Origin: Streptomyces africanus
GTDB lineage: Bacteria > Actinomycetota > Actinomycetes > Streptomycetales > Streptomycetaceae
DNA: 32,770 nt
Assembly: GCF_002150735.1 (NCBI RefSeq)
Contig: NZ_MUKA01000219.1
Span: 1-32,770 of the forward strand
Direction of reading: 5' to 3'
A model generated the notes under the pieces. The model saw nothing but the letters and a program-made list of their open reading frames with translations, was not told where the DNA came from and searched no databases. The position numbers were made by a program, and so were the translations under genes. The first letter of the stretch is position 1. Each line of letters starts with the position of its first letter. Of this stretch, positions 22,560 to 30,569 are shown in pieces.

Positions 22560-23944
22560 CACTGTGCTGCCTCGGGTCGGTGGGAGCGCGGGAGCGGGGG
22601 CAGTTCTGGGCAACGCGATCCGCTGAAGTAAGCGTTGAGCCACGCGACGCGCTCATGACGGGGCAGGGCGTCAAGCCTGGCTGTCCTGGCCGGGGTGTAG
22701 GGGGAGTACCACCACGACGTCACCAGACGCAGTTCCGGAGGCACCAGCCAGGTATAGGCCTCACGGACGATTTCCCAGTCGCACCTGTCCCGGCCCGCGT
22801 CCGTGATGATCTCGTCGGCGAGCTCGCCTTCCAGGAGCGGGTCCGGCCGGTCGGTGTCTTGCTCGACCGCCACAGCGGCGGACCATGGCTGCTCACGCTG
22901 CCAGTGCTGCGAAGAGGTGACACTCACTGGCTCGGTTGTGGTGATCACATAGTGGGTGGGTGCGCCACGCACTCCATCGAGCCGCTGAGCCACCTGCCAC
23001 ACTCGCTCAAGCAGTTGGTCATCACCCCAGGCGACGTCCGCGCCGACACAGATCCGCGGTTCACTGCCGAAACAGGCAAGCTTCACCGGGGAAGCGGCCA
23101 TGCGCTGGTCACCGTCAAGGGTTGCAGACGCAGCCAGCCAGAGCTTGATCGGGATGACCAGCATCAGCACCAGCGCCGCCGGGATCCAACGACGCGCGCT
23201 CAGCAGCACCGCTGCTGCCGCCAGGGCGAGGAAGACGGCCGTGACCAGCCAGGGGAGCCATTCAGGGATGGGGGCGCCGTAGAGAGCGTCAAGACCCGGG
23301 ACGCCGGAGCCCGTGTATGTCTGCCGAGCGAAACCGTTGGTCAAACCCAGCGGTTCGCCCAACCCTCCGGCACACAGCAAGAGAACCGCCATACCAATGA
23401 GCGGGGCCGCAGCGCGCAGCGGAGCCAGGCGGCCCAGGGCATAGCCCACACAGGCCACAGCCACCAACGCCCCCGCATTCGAAGCCAGGGCGTCAAGGGG
23501 AAACCCGCCACGGTTCGAGCGCCAGATCCTCGCCGCGGAGGTCAGGGACGCCACCGCATAGCCGGCCAGCGGCCACAGCACCGCCGGCGCCATACCGTCC
23601 ATGATTCGTGGAAGCGCACGTCGGGCAGCGGTGTCAGCGAGCCACCCCGTCCCGGCACGCGCATCCATTCCACCGAGCCAACAGGCGAAGGCGGTGGCCA
23701 GGGGCAGACCGAAGCCGAAGGTGGTCTCCCCGAGCCCGTTGCCGAAGTCCAACCACGTGCCGTCCTGACTATGAGCGCGAGGAAGGATCAGCAGGGCGAG
23801 AGCCAGCACCACCGCTCCCGACGCCCCCACCCCGTGCCGCATCCTGGGCTGCAGCACAAGTCCGTATCCGCCACCTTCGCGACGTTGCCTCCGCCCTCGC
23901 ATCATGCCGAGGAAGGCCCCCACCGTCGTCACCGTGCTCCTCAT
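22559..23944 (-). CDS. Large membrane protein, first gene of the ABC operon
   Basis: 461 aa from the ATG at 23944; the ribosome site is weak, so an internal start is possible. Residues about 40-290 contain six or so TM helices (ASGAVVLALALLILPRA, FGFGLPLATAFACWLGG, AGALVAVACVGYALGRLAP, LIGMAVLLLCAGGLGEP, WLPWLVTAVFLALAAAAVLL, IPAALVLMLVIPIKLWLAA). A hydrophilic C-terminal domain of about 170 residues follows (CFGSEPRICVGADVAWGDDQ and so on). That domain has two cysteines in CFGSEPRIC and two more later, suggesting an exposed, disulfide-stabilised sensor or accessory domain. It probably works with the permease and ATPase; function not recognised. Confidence 0.75.
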   Translation of the reverse strand: MRSTVTTVGAFLGMMRGRRQRREGGGYGLVLQPRMRHGVGASGAVVLALALLILPRAHSQDGTWLDFGNGLGETTFGFGLPLATAFACWLGGMDARAGTGWLADTAARRALPRIMDGMAPAVLWPLAGYAVASLTSAARIWRSNRGGFPLDALASNAGALVAVACVGYALGRLAPLRAAAPLIGMAVLLLCAGGLGEPLGLTNGFARQTYTGSGVPGLDALYGAPIPEWLPWLVTAVFLALAAAAVLLSARRWIPAALVLMLVIPIKLWLAASATLDGDQRMAASPVKLACFGSEPRICVGADVAWGDDQLLERVWQVAQRLDGVRGAPTHYVITTTEPVSVTSSQHWQREQPWSAAVAVEQDTDRPDPLLEGELADEIITDAGRDRCDWEIVREAYTWLVPPELRLVTSWWYSPYTPARTARLDALPRHERVAWLNAYFSGSRCPELPPLPRSHRPEAAQ

Positions 23945-23955
23945 GTGCTATCGCC

Positions 23956-23969
23956 GAAGGTAATCCTTC
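23956..23969. promoter_or_regulatory. Short palindrome before the ABC operon
   Basis: GAAGG, TAAT, CCTTC is a perfect 5-bp inverted repeat 12 bases upstream of the first ATG of the ABC operon, where the promoter or leader must lie. Possible operator; too short to be certain. Confidence 0.3.
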
Positions 23970-24143
23970 TATCACCGCACGTGACAGCGCGTGCTCCTAT
24001 CTGCAACGCCTTCACAACAGGATCGAATCTGATCGCACGCACCCGCTTCGCGCGATGGCGTCCCTCTTGCTCCGAGCGTCGCGATCACGTCGGGTAAGCC
24101 TCGGACCATAAGATCGGGGGCCGTTGCTGCGTGAGGGGACTGG

Positions 24144-24545
24144 ATGGTGGAGACTTCCTCGGCTTCAGGCGATGTGCTGGAGCCGATCAGGCAGCATCTG
24201 CGAGACCCTTCCTATGACGTCGACGTGAGTCCGGGCTGGCGCCAGTTGGTGCTGGAGTGCCATCAGGCGGTCGTCGCGGAGTTCCCGGGATACGAACTCC
24301 TGGCCGTGAAGCAGAAGTGGGGGGCTCTGGCCTTCCGGGCGTTCCCGCGGCCCTGGAAGCCTGGGGGTAACTGGACAGATGCGGAGCACTCGCGCCTCCA
24401 TGCCGTCACTGATGCGTTCGCTGACCGCAGCGAGGACATCTGTGAGCGTTGCGGTGCCGATGGCTCACTGCGTGAGAGCCGACGGGTTCACCTCGTGCTG
24501 TGTGATCGGTGCGAGACGCTCGTTCCAGTGCACGGTCGTCTCTGA
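24144..24545 (+). CDS. Hypothetical protein with C-terminal zinc-ribbon-like cysteines
   Basis: 133 aa from the ATG at 24144 with GAGGGG five bases upstream (the next codon, GTG, is an alternative). The N-terminal part (SPGWRQLVLECHQAVVAEFP, GYELLAVKQKWGALAFRAFP) is conserved-looking. The C-terminus has CERCGADGSLRESRRVHLVL followed by CDRC, i.e. CxxC-x(16-17)-CxxC, a probable Zn ribbon. The KQKWGALAFR stretch is common in small Streptomyces proteins of unknown role. It stands alone, divergent from the ABC operon. Confidence 0.75.
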   Translation: MVETSSASGDVLEPIRQHLRDPSYDVDVSPGWRQLVLECHQAVVAEFPGYELLAVKQKWGALAFRAFPRPWKPGGNWTDAEHSRLHAVTDAFADRSEDICERCGADGSLRESRRVHLVLCDRCETLVPVHGRL

Positions 24546-25220
24546 CCGGTGCTGGTTGCCTGCCACCGCGGGCGTGGCGAGATGAGCCGCCTGAGATACC
24601 GCGCGCCTGAGACGCCCGTACAGGTCGCATAACGCCATCCAGCGCGTTCGCGTCCGGCAGCTGCCCTGCGCCGGCCATGATCTCCGGGAACGCGTGGGCC
24701 GGTTCGGTGCCGCTCCTGGAGCGCAGGTTGGGTTCCGCCGCCCAGTCGGGCCGCAGATCGGGGTCGGACATAGGGGAGTCAGCACCTGCCCGTGGGACAC
24801 GCCGCCCGGCGGACCAGTCAGGCGGCGTAGTGGAGCACCGCGGTGCGGCCCACGGTCGCGTGCACGGAACGGGTGGTGCGGACGGGTTCGACACAACGGC
24901 GTTTTGCCCAGGCCGTCTCGTCGGCGCTGGGCTGGACACCGTGAGCCGAACAGCCCGGCCGCGGCGAACGAGGAACGGGCGCGCAGCTTCGAGAGGGACA
25001 GACGGTCATACGGCGCGACGTGCACCGCCCCGGACGCCAGTAGCGTGCCGCCGTGCCGTGGTCGGCGGATCCGAGGCCACCAGGCAGGTTCGGCTGGCAC
25101 CTGGTGCTGAATCTGGCGATAGGTGTGCAGGTCAGCGGCCGCAGAAGCGGGAAGCATGTGTCGGAATCTATCGGCCGCACCGTTCGCCGACGTTGTGTTC
25201 CGACACGCGTTGCCGACGCT
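24546..25220. other. 675-bp stretch with no supportable gene
   Basis: Several frames are open on both strands but none has a start with a ribosome site and even codon bias. The minus-strand reading SDPDLRPDWAAEPNLRSRSG and AFPEIMAGAGQLPDANALDG (about 24620-24770) and a separate stretch ASGAVHVAPYDRLSLSKLRA (about 24970-25045) could be scraps of lost genes. A 9-bp inverted repeat GTGTCGGAA (25158-25166) / TTCCGACAC (25198-25206) lies just past the stop of the next minus-strand gene and may be its terminator. Confidence 0.5.
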
Positions 25221-25631
25221 TCAGCCGCGGCGCCACCGCTCGATGCGCTTCTCCCAGGCCCGATCGTCCGTGGTCTCCAGGAAGCCGCGGTGGTTGATGA
25301 GCAGGTACACCTCGTCGGCCGACGCACTGGTGGTGTTGAGGATGAGGGGTTGGCCGGCGTTCAGCAGGCCGCCGAGGAAACGGCCGTAGAGGTGGGTGAA
25401 GCGGGTTTCCGCCGCGGTGATGTCCGCGCGGGTGAGGGTGAGATCGCCGTTGTCGGACCAGCCGGTGAGGACGAGCCGGTCGGGGTGCAGGATGATCCGG
25501 CCGCGGCGCTGGAAGAGAGTCCTTTGGCTGATGCCGGCGGCGATCTTCGCCGCTGCTCGCTTCTCGCTCAACTCGTGGGCGGTGGCGCCGATGTAGTCGG
25601 CCTCGGCGAGCGGTGTGTCGCTTTCGTTCAC
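25221..25631 (-). CDS. Hypothetical protein downstream of carboxylesterase
   Basis: 136 aa from a GTG at 25631 with GGAGGATCC upstream, 55 bases after the esterase stop, so probably co-transcribed. No signal or membrane segment. The region LFQRRGRIILHPDRLVLTGW, SDNGDLTLTRADITAAETRF is beta-rich and looks like a PH/GRAM-type small domain. A helical segment with GGLLNAGQPLILNTTSASAD follows. The PH-like reading is a guess from strand pattern; otherwise unrecognised. Confidence 0.65.
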   Translation of the reverse strand: MNESDTPLAEADYIGATAHELSEKRAAAKIAAGISQRTLFQRRGRIILHPDRLVLTGWSDNGDLTLTRADITAAETRFTHLYGRFLGGLLNAGQPLILNTTSASADEVYLLINHRGFLETTDDRAWEKRIERWRRG

Positions 25632-25685
25632 GGGGATCCTCCGGAGGGGGTCGTTCTACGGTCCGCGGGGGGGGGATCACGGGCG

Positions 25686-27260
25686 TCAGGAGTTGCGCGA
25701 CCAGAAGGTGCAGCGGTGTTCGGCCGCCGCGTCCACGCCGGAGAGCGTGTTCCGAGCCAGCCGCTGGGTGTGCGGGAAGGGCGGCCAGTCGTCGCCGGGC
25801 CTGCCAGTTCTGGCGAACGTCGTCCACGCGGCGATCATGCGTCGGGAGAGGGCGGACTGCCCGTCGTCGAGGCGGAGGTCGCCCATGCCGAACAGGTAGG
25901 GCAGCTCCGCGCTGTGGTAGGCGCCCAGCGGGAAGTCGGGGCGGAGGTCGGGTGCGGGTGGGCGGCGGTCGGCGAACTCGTAGCTGTAGACCGGAACATG
26001 CCTGGCCAGCAGCCGGTCGGCGGCCAGGGTGGGGCACACCCAGCTGCGGTCGGTGCCGACCTTGGCCCAGGCCAGTGCGGGCGTGGCACCGGGCGGGTAC
26101 GCGCGGGCGATGCGGGCCGCTTGCCGCCGGCCGTAGGTCTCGGTGAGCAGGCGGCGGTAGTCCGCTGCCGTCATCGGCCCGTCCAGCGTGAACAGGGCGG
26201 CAAACAGCCGGTGTTCGTCACGGGTGTTGCCCTGCAGGACGGGCACGCGGTGGACGTTGCCGGCGGCGAGCGCGCGGGCTGGCGAGTGGGGCAGGACACT
26301 TGTCCCGTAGGCAGGCTGGTGGAAGCGCCCGTTGAGAGACAACACGTCCTTGGCGGGCTTGGCGCGCAGGCACTTCAGGCTGCGGCAGCCCAGAGCGCCG
26401 CGGCCTTTGGCGGCCAGCTTGTCCTGGTGGGCGAAATAGGTGGCGGCGGGGTCGCCGGGCGCGAGCGTGTTCTTGGGCCAGTTCTGCAGGCAGGAGCCGC
26501 TTTGGATGACCGCGCGGTGGAAGAGTCCGGCGGCCTTGGGCGAGGTGACCTGGGCGCACACGCTCGCGCCTCCGGAGGACTCGCCCATGAGCGTGACATT
26601 GCCGGGATCACCGCCGAACGCGGCAGCGTTGTCCCGTACCCAGCGCAGCGCCGCCTGCTGGTCCTGCAGGCCGAAGGCCCCGGAGTCAGGCAGGTCAGGA
26701 TGGGCGAAGAAGCCCAGGGCACCCAGGCGCGAGTTGACGGTCACGACCGTGACGTCGCCCTGCCGGGCCATCCGGGTGGCGTCGTACTGATCCCCGGAGC
26801 CCGAGCTGAAGGCCCCGCCGTGCAACCAGACCACGACCGGCCGCGGGGCCGCGCGGTCCGCTCCATCAGCGGGCGTGGTGACGTTGAGGTACAGGCAGTC
26901 CTCAGCGGAGTCCGCCACCTCGGGCTGCGCGCAGGCCGGTCCGGGCTCGGCAGCCGTCCGCGTGCCGGTCCAGGTGGGTGGCGCGGCCGGGGGTTGCCAG
27001 CGCAGCTGGCCGACCGGAGGCGCCGCGTAGGGGATGCCCTGATAGGTAGTGACGCCGTCGGCGGTTAACCCCTCCAGGCGGCCCTGGCGCGTAAGGGCGG
27101 TGTCCGACCGGGCGTTGGGGTGCTGACCGTGGGCACGCTGCCTGTCCGGGTGCTGCCCGGCCGTCGCCGGCGAGGTCTGCACCGCATCCGCTGTGCCCAT
27201 CACCGCCACGAGGAGGGCCGCGCCCAGTGCGGCGCCGGTAGTGGAGCGTCGCTTCGGCAT
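25686..27260 (-). CDS. Secreted type-B carboxylesterase
   Basis: 524 aa from the ATG at 27260 with GGGGGAGGG upstream. Signal peptide: MPKRRSTTGAALGAALLVAV, then MGTADA. The mature enzyme has the carboxylesterase/para-nitrobenzyl-esterase pattern: YQGIPYAAPPVGQLRW, EDCLYLNV (119-126), the oxyanion HGGAF (147-151), FGGDPGNVTLMGESSGGASV with nucleophile Ser228, and the C-terminal YHSAELPYLFG with the catalytic His. Four or more cysteines fit an exported enzyme. It hydrolyses carboxylic esters; substrate unknown. Divergent from a TetR regulator with a perfect palindrome in between, so it is very likely the regulator's target. Confidence 0.92.
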   Translation of the reverse strand: MPKRRSTTGAALGAALLVAVMGTADAVQTSPATAGQHPDRQRAHGQHPNARSDTALTRQGRLEGLTADGVTTYQGIPYAAPPVGQLRWQPPAAPPTWTGTRTAAEPGPACAQPEVADSAEDCLYLNVTTPADGADRAAPRPVVVWLHGGAFSSGSGDQYDATRMARQGDVTVVTVNSRLGALGFFAHPDLPDSGAFGLQDQQAALRWVRDNAAAFGGDPGNVTLMGESSGGASVCAQVTSPKAAGLFHRAVIQSGSCLQNWPKNTLAPGDPAATYFAHQDKLAAKGRGALGCRSLKCLRAKPAKDVLSLNGRFHQPAYGTSVLPHSPARALAAGNVHRVPVLQGNTRDEHRLFAALFTLDGPMTAADYRRLLTETYGRRQAARIARAYPPGATPALAWAKVGTDRSWVCPTLAADRLLARHVPVYSYEFADRRPPAPDLRPDFPLGAYHSAELPYLFGMGDLRLDDGQSALSRRMIAAWTTFARTGRPGDDWPPFPHTQRLARNTLSGVDAAAEHRCTFWSRNS

Positions 27261-27311
27261 GGTCCAGCCCTCCCCCGCTTGCCGCTGCAGCGTGCAGGCG
27301 GCACATCGTTC

Positions 27312-27327
27312 CAATACGTTCGTATTG
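27312..27327. promoter_or_regulatory. TetR operator: perfect 16-bp palindrome
   Basis: CAATACG, TT, CGTATTG forms a perfect palindrome in the 134-bp gap between the esterase (start 27260) and tetR (start 27395). It is AT-rich against the local background and 52 bases from the esterase ATG. Shape and location are those of a TetR-family operator repressing both genes. Confidence 0.7.
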
Positions 27328-27355
27328 TTAAAGCGACATTAGGCTGATTCGGGCA

Positions 27356-27393
27356 GGAAGGCAACCACGAGGAAGGCAACCACGAGGAAGGCA
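27356..27393 (+). repeat. Tandem 15-bp repeats carrying successive ribosome sites
   Basis: The 15-bp unit GGAAGGCAACCACGA occurs twice in tandem and a third partial copy (GGAAGGCA) ends one base before the GTG of tetR. Each copy carries a GGAAGG Shine-Dalgarno-like core, but only the last is positioned for the start. Copy-number change would alter leader length without touching the coding region. Confidence 0.75.
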
Positions 27394-27394
27394 G

Positions 27395-28000
27395 GTGCCC
27401 GTCGACGTGCCGCGACAGGTAGACCACAAGGCCCGCCGGGACCAGATCGCCGAGGCGCTGCTGGACATCGTCGCCGACCACGGACTGGAAGCGATCTCCG
27501 TGCGGGCCGTGGCGGCGCAGGCGGGCGTCTCAGCCGGGCGCATCCAGCACTACTTCGCCAACAAGGACGAACTGCTCGCCTATGCGATCGAGTACCAGGA
27601 CTGGCTGGTCCAGCAGCGGTGGAACGAGCAGGCATGGCCCGAGGGCGAGCCCACCCCCCGGGAGGCGCTGCGCTGGGTGCTGCTGGAGACGATCCCCAGG
27701 GACGACCGGCGCCGCCGCGAGTGGCTCGTCGGCGTCGCGTACCTCATCCGCATGCTTGCGAACCCCAACCTGCGAGCCCTCTACGTCGACGGGCTGCCCC
27801 GCCTCTACCGGCTCCTCGCCGACCTCGTCCGCATGGCCCAGGAAGCGGGCGACATCGCGCCGGACCGCGACCCCGATGTGGAAGCGGAACTGCTCTTCGG
27901 CCTCGCCGACTCGCAGGGTCCACCCGTCGTCCTGGGCCTGCGTACCCCCGAACAAGCCACCGCTGCCATCGACTATTACCTTGACCATCTGTTCCAGTAA
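27395..28000 (+). CDS. TetR/AcrR-family transcriptional regulator
   Basis: 201 aa from the GTG at 27395, preceded by GAGGAAGG. The N-terminal HTH is clear: RDQIAEALLDIVADHGLEAI, SVRAVAAQAGVSAGRIQHYF, ANKDELL. The C-terminal ligand domain has ETIPRDDRRRREWLVGVAY, the BetI-like TetR_C arrangement. The short length and N-terminal extension (MPVDVPRQVDHKARR) are ordinary. It is divergent from the carboxylesterase; the palindrome at 27312-27327 is the probable operator. The inducer may be an ester or its hydrolysis product (inference). Confidence 0.92.
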   Translation: MPVDVPRQVDHKARRDQIAEALLDIVADHGLEAISVRAVAAQAGVSAGRIQHYFANKDELLAYAIEYQDWLVQQRWNEQAWPEGEPTPREALRWVLLETIPRDDRRRREWLVGVAYLIRMLANPNLRALYVDGLPRLYRLLADLVRMAQEAGDIAPDRDPDVEAELLFGLADSQGPPVVLGLRTPEQATAAIDYYLDHLFQ

Positions 28001-28013
28001 CCGCCGACGGCGG
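28001..28013 (+). terminator. Small hairpin right after tetR
   Basis: CCGCC, GAC, GGCGG forms a 5-bp stem immediately after the TAA of the TetR gene. Weak but well placed. The following 120 bases hold only a 36-codon open frame from the ATG at 28030 with no recognisable content. Confidence 0.35.
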
Positions 28014-28136
28014 GGCATCTGGGAAGACCATGGCGATCCTGCACGAGGTCACTGTCGTGTCGGCCAGCTCCACTGAAGACTGCCATGCGGCTGGCAGCGG
28101 CCAGGCCCAGGCCATGCTCACCCACAGCACCGCCCA

Positions 28137-28684
28137 CTAAGGGTTGCGGGCCAGGACGTTGGTGACGGCGCATAGTGGGGGCAGGATTGGTGGCGGGGTC
28201 GCGAAGGTGAGCCCTGGCTTCGGTGGAGCCGTGCACAGTGATGGCGCTCCCGAACGGCAGTAGCGCTCGCACAGCAAGCCGGCCCGCCGGATCCGGGTGA
28301 GCGCGAGGCCCAGCAGCCGGTCGGCGCGGTCGACCCCCGGCGAGCCGGTCGCGGAAGCCGTACAGGACGCTGTGGTGGAAGCCGGGGTCTTCCAGCTCCA
28401 GGCCGAGGGCGCACGTGAAGTCGATGCGGCAGCGCACCCGCCCAGGCGGCCTGACGGTCCGACAGGTCCAGCACGTACTGCAGCACGCAGACCGTGGCGA
28501 GCTGGGCGGGGGAGAGCCCGGGGTGGCCATCGCGCGGGTACCAGACGGTGAAGTCCTCGTCGTTCCACAGGCCGTCGAGGCGGTCGCGGATCCACATCGC
28601 GGTAGTGCCGTGGAGGTTGCCGGCGCGGGCGACCCGCGCGGTCAGCGGCGGGATCTCCGATCCGGGCTGGGGCTGGAGGGACAT
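28137..28684 (-). pseudogene. IS1182-family transposase, truncated and frameshifted
   Basis: From the ATG at 28684: MSLQPQPGSEIPPLTARVAR, MWIRDRLDGLWNDEDFTVWY, PRDGHPGLSPAQLATVCVLQ, YVLDLSDRQAAWA is the conserved IS1182 start. It then shifts frame to VRCRIDFTCALGLELEDPGF, HHSVLYGFRDRLAGG and again to RADRLLGLALTRIRRAGLLC before a stop at 28137. At least two frameshifts and loss of the DDE core make it inactive. Confidence 0.8.
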
Positions 28685-28687
28685 ATC

Positions 28688-28728
28688 GGGCTCCCCGGGA
28701 ACACGGGCATCATGTTCCCGGGGAGCCC
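28688..28728 (-). terminator. Hairpin with 16-bp perfect stem
   Basis: Perfect arms GGGCTCCCCGGGAACA and TGTTCCCGGGGAGCCC flank a 9-nt loop. It lies about 80 bases past the stop of the DUF1330 gene, so it is the likely terminator of the MarR-MFS-DUF1330 operon. It also sits four bases before the IS1182 start, so it could instead be part of that element's end. Confidence 0.6.
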
Positions 28729-28808
28729 GACGCAACGTCAGGATCCTTAACTGCCCGTCCTCAAGATTCCCGACAGAGTCCTTCAGTGAAGATCCGACCG
28801 GACCTCGG

Positions 28809-29102
28809 TCAGTCGATGCCTTCGACGATGCGGAAGTCGCGCTCGACGCCGTCGGAGAGGGCGGCCAGCGCCTCCTGGTAGGCCGCACTCTCGTGCGTCG
28901 CGACGGCCTGCTCGAAGCTGTCGAACTCGACCAGGACGGTGCGCTCGGCGATTCCGGCGTCATGCGCCACAACCCGACCGCCACGGACGAGGGTCCGACC
29001 GCCCCCGGCCTTGACTGCCGGAGCGGCCAGCTTGTTGTAAGCAGCCAGCTTCTCAGGGTCTGAAATGGTGCGGTAGACGCTGACCCAGTAGCCCTTGGGC
29101 AT
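28809..29102 (-). CDS. DUF1330-family protein
   Basis: 97 aa from the ATG at 29102 with GGAGG four to five bases upstream, 33 bases after the MFS stop. The dimeric ferredoxin-like DUF1330 fold is shown by KGYWVSVYRTISDPEKLAAY, NKLAAPAVKAGGGRTLVRGG, RTVLVEFDSFEQAVATHESA and AYQEAL. The family has no settled function; a monooxygenase-like or metabolite-handling role is often suggested. It probably shares the MarR-controlled operon. Confidence 0.92.
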   Translation of the reverse strand: MPKGYWVSVYRTISDPEKLAAYNKLAAPAVKAGGGRTLVRGGRVVAHDAGIAERTVLVEFDSFEQAVATHESAAYQEALAALSDGVERDFRIVEGID

Positions 29103-29135
29103 GGAACCTCCAGTGTGGGGATGAGTGCATCTGAC

Positions 29136-30569
29136 TTACGGGTTGGTCTCGGACGAGCGCCGGCGGGCGAGAGCGAGGCTTGTCAGCGTCGTGATCGCCA
29201 TGGCGCCGATACCGACCAGCGCTCCGGTGGTGTAGGCGCTGTCGTCGGGGAAGAGGTGGCCGGGGGCGGTGCCCGCGGCGAGGATCAGGCCGCCGATGGC
29301 GCTGCCCAGGGAGTAACCGACGCTGCGGACGACGTAGTTGAAGCTCATGGCGCTCGACGTCTCGCTCTTGGGAGTGACGGCCAGGATGACGCCGGGCATC
29401 GCGGCCGAGAAGCCGCCGACGCCGAAGCCGAGCACGCCCATCGCCGCGAACAGTTCGGCCAGGTCCGACCGGGCCGCCGCGAACAGGGCGAACCCGCAAC
29501 CGACCACGACGGCGCTGCCGGCCAGGAGCAGGGGGTCGGCGATCCGCGTCCGGACCCGCGGCGTGAGCTTGCCGGCGACGAACCCCAGCACCGAGAACGG
29601 GATGAGGACCAGCCCGGCGACGAAGGTCGTCAGCCCGAAGCCGTAGCCGGCGCCGTGCGGCGTCTGCGCGTACCGGGTGATGAGCGTGAGCAGGAGGTAC
29701 ATGCCGATCCCGCCGACGAACATGGCGAGGTTCGCCCCGGCGACCGCCGGGTGCCCCACCGCCCGCACATCGACCAGGGGCGTCGTGCTGCGCAGCTCGA
29801 TGACGGCCCAGACGCAGAGCAGCACCACCGCGACGACGGCGAGGCCCGCCCCCACGGCGAGGTGCCGGCTCCACAGATTCCGTTCGCCGGCGAGGAGCAG
29901 CACCAGGAGCAGCGCAGCGGCCAGGACGACCGCGCCTGCCACGTCCACGTGGGCGGAGCGGCCTTCGGGGGCTTCGGGCATGGAGTGCCACGCGGTCAGG
30001 AGGGCGGCGGCGGTGACGACCAGGCCGAGGCCGTAGGCGGCCCGTACCCCGCCGAGCTCGGCGAGCATTGCGGCCAGCGGGTAGCCGACGCCGGCCCCGA
30101 TGATCGAGACCACCGAGATCAGGGCGATCACGGCCGCGCTGCGCTCCTCGGGGAGGTGGTCCCGGGCCACGCCCATCATCAGCGCCGTCAGCCCGAGCCC
30201 GACGCCCTGGGCCGCCCTGCCGGCCAGCAGCCACGCGAACGGCAGCGGCAGCACGGTGAGCGCGCTGCCGACGACCACGACCGCCAGCGTGGCGAGGATC
30301 GTGGCCCGCCGGTGCGGGCCGGCTCCGAGCCGGCCCAGGACCGGCGTGGCGACGGCGCCGCTGAGCAGCGCGACGGTCAGCGTCCACTGCGCGCTGCCGA
30401 GCGAGACGTGGAACGAGGTCGCCACGCTGGTGATGAGCGGCGTCCCGAGGCTGGCGACCGCCGCCACGACCAGAGCGATGAACATCAGGGCGGGGACCAG
30501 CAGCCGCGCCTCGGAACGCGCCACCGGGAACGCCTTCACCGCCTCCCCGCCGACCGGCTGCCCGGTCAC
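29136..30569 (-). CDS. MFS drug-type efflux transporter
   Basis: 477 aa from the GTG at 30569, which overlaps the MarR stop as GTGA; an internal GTG at 30539 with GGGGAGG before it is an alternative. About twelve to fourteen helices, with MFS motifs: the A-type loop GRLGAGPHRRATI after helix 2, and AGRAAQGVGLGLTALMMG with the conserved Gly pattern. Substitution RLGAGPHRR for the common RLADRFGRR type is noted. LLLLLAGERNLWSRH marks the middle. This type exports drugs or natural products across the membrane. Translational coupling to the MarR repressor indicates self-resistance or stress induction. Confidence 0.92.
   Translation of the reverse strand: MTGQPVGGEAVKAFPVARSEARLLVPALMFIALVVAAVASLGTPLITSVATSFHVSLGSAQWTLTVALLSGAVATPVLGRLGAGPHRRATILATLAVVVVGSALTVLPLPFAWLLAGRAAQGVGLGLTALMMGVARDHLPEERSAAVIALISVVSIIGAGVGYPLAAMLAELGGVRAAYGLGLVVTAAALLTAWHSMPEAPEGRSAHVDVAGAVVLAAALLLVLLLAGERNLWSRHLAVGAGLAVVAVVLLCVWAVIELRSTTPLVDVRAVGHPAVAGANLAMFVGGIGMYLLLTLITRYAQTPHGAGYGFGLTTFVAGLVLIPFSVLGFVAGKLTPRVRTRIADPLLLAGSAVVVGCGFALFAAARSDLAELFAAMGVLGFGVGGFSAAMPGVILAVTPKSETSSAMSFNYVVRSVGYSLGSAIGGLILAAGTAPGHLFPDDSAYTTGALVGIGAMAITTLTSLALARRRSSETNP

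Noticed and set aside
28030..28140. 36-codon ORF after tetR
   Set aside because: No ribosome site and no recognisable content; it abuts the broken end of the IS1182 remnant.
29053..30387. 444-codon minus-strand ORF over the MFS gene
   Set aside because: Frame-shifted shadow of the transporter, Arg/Gly-rich throughout.
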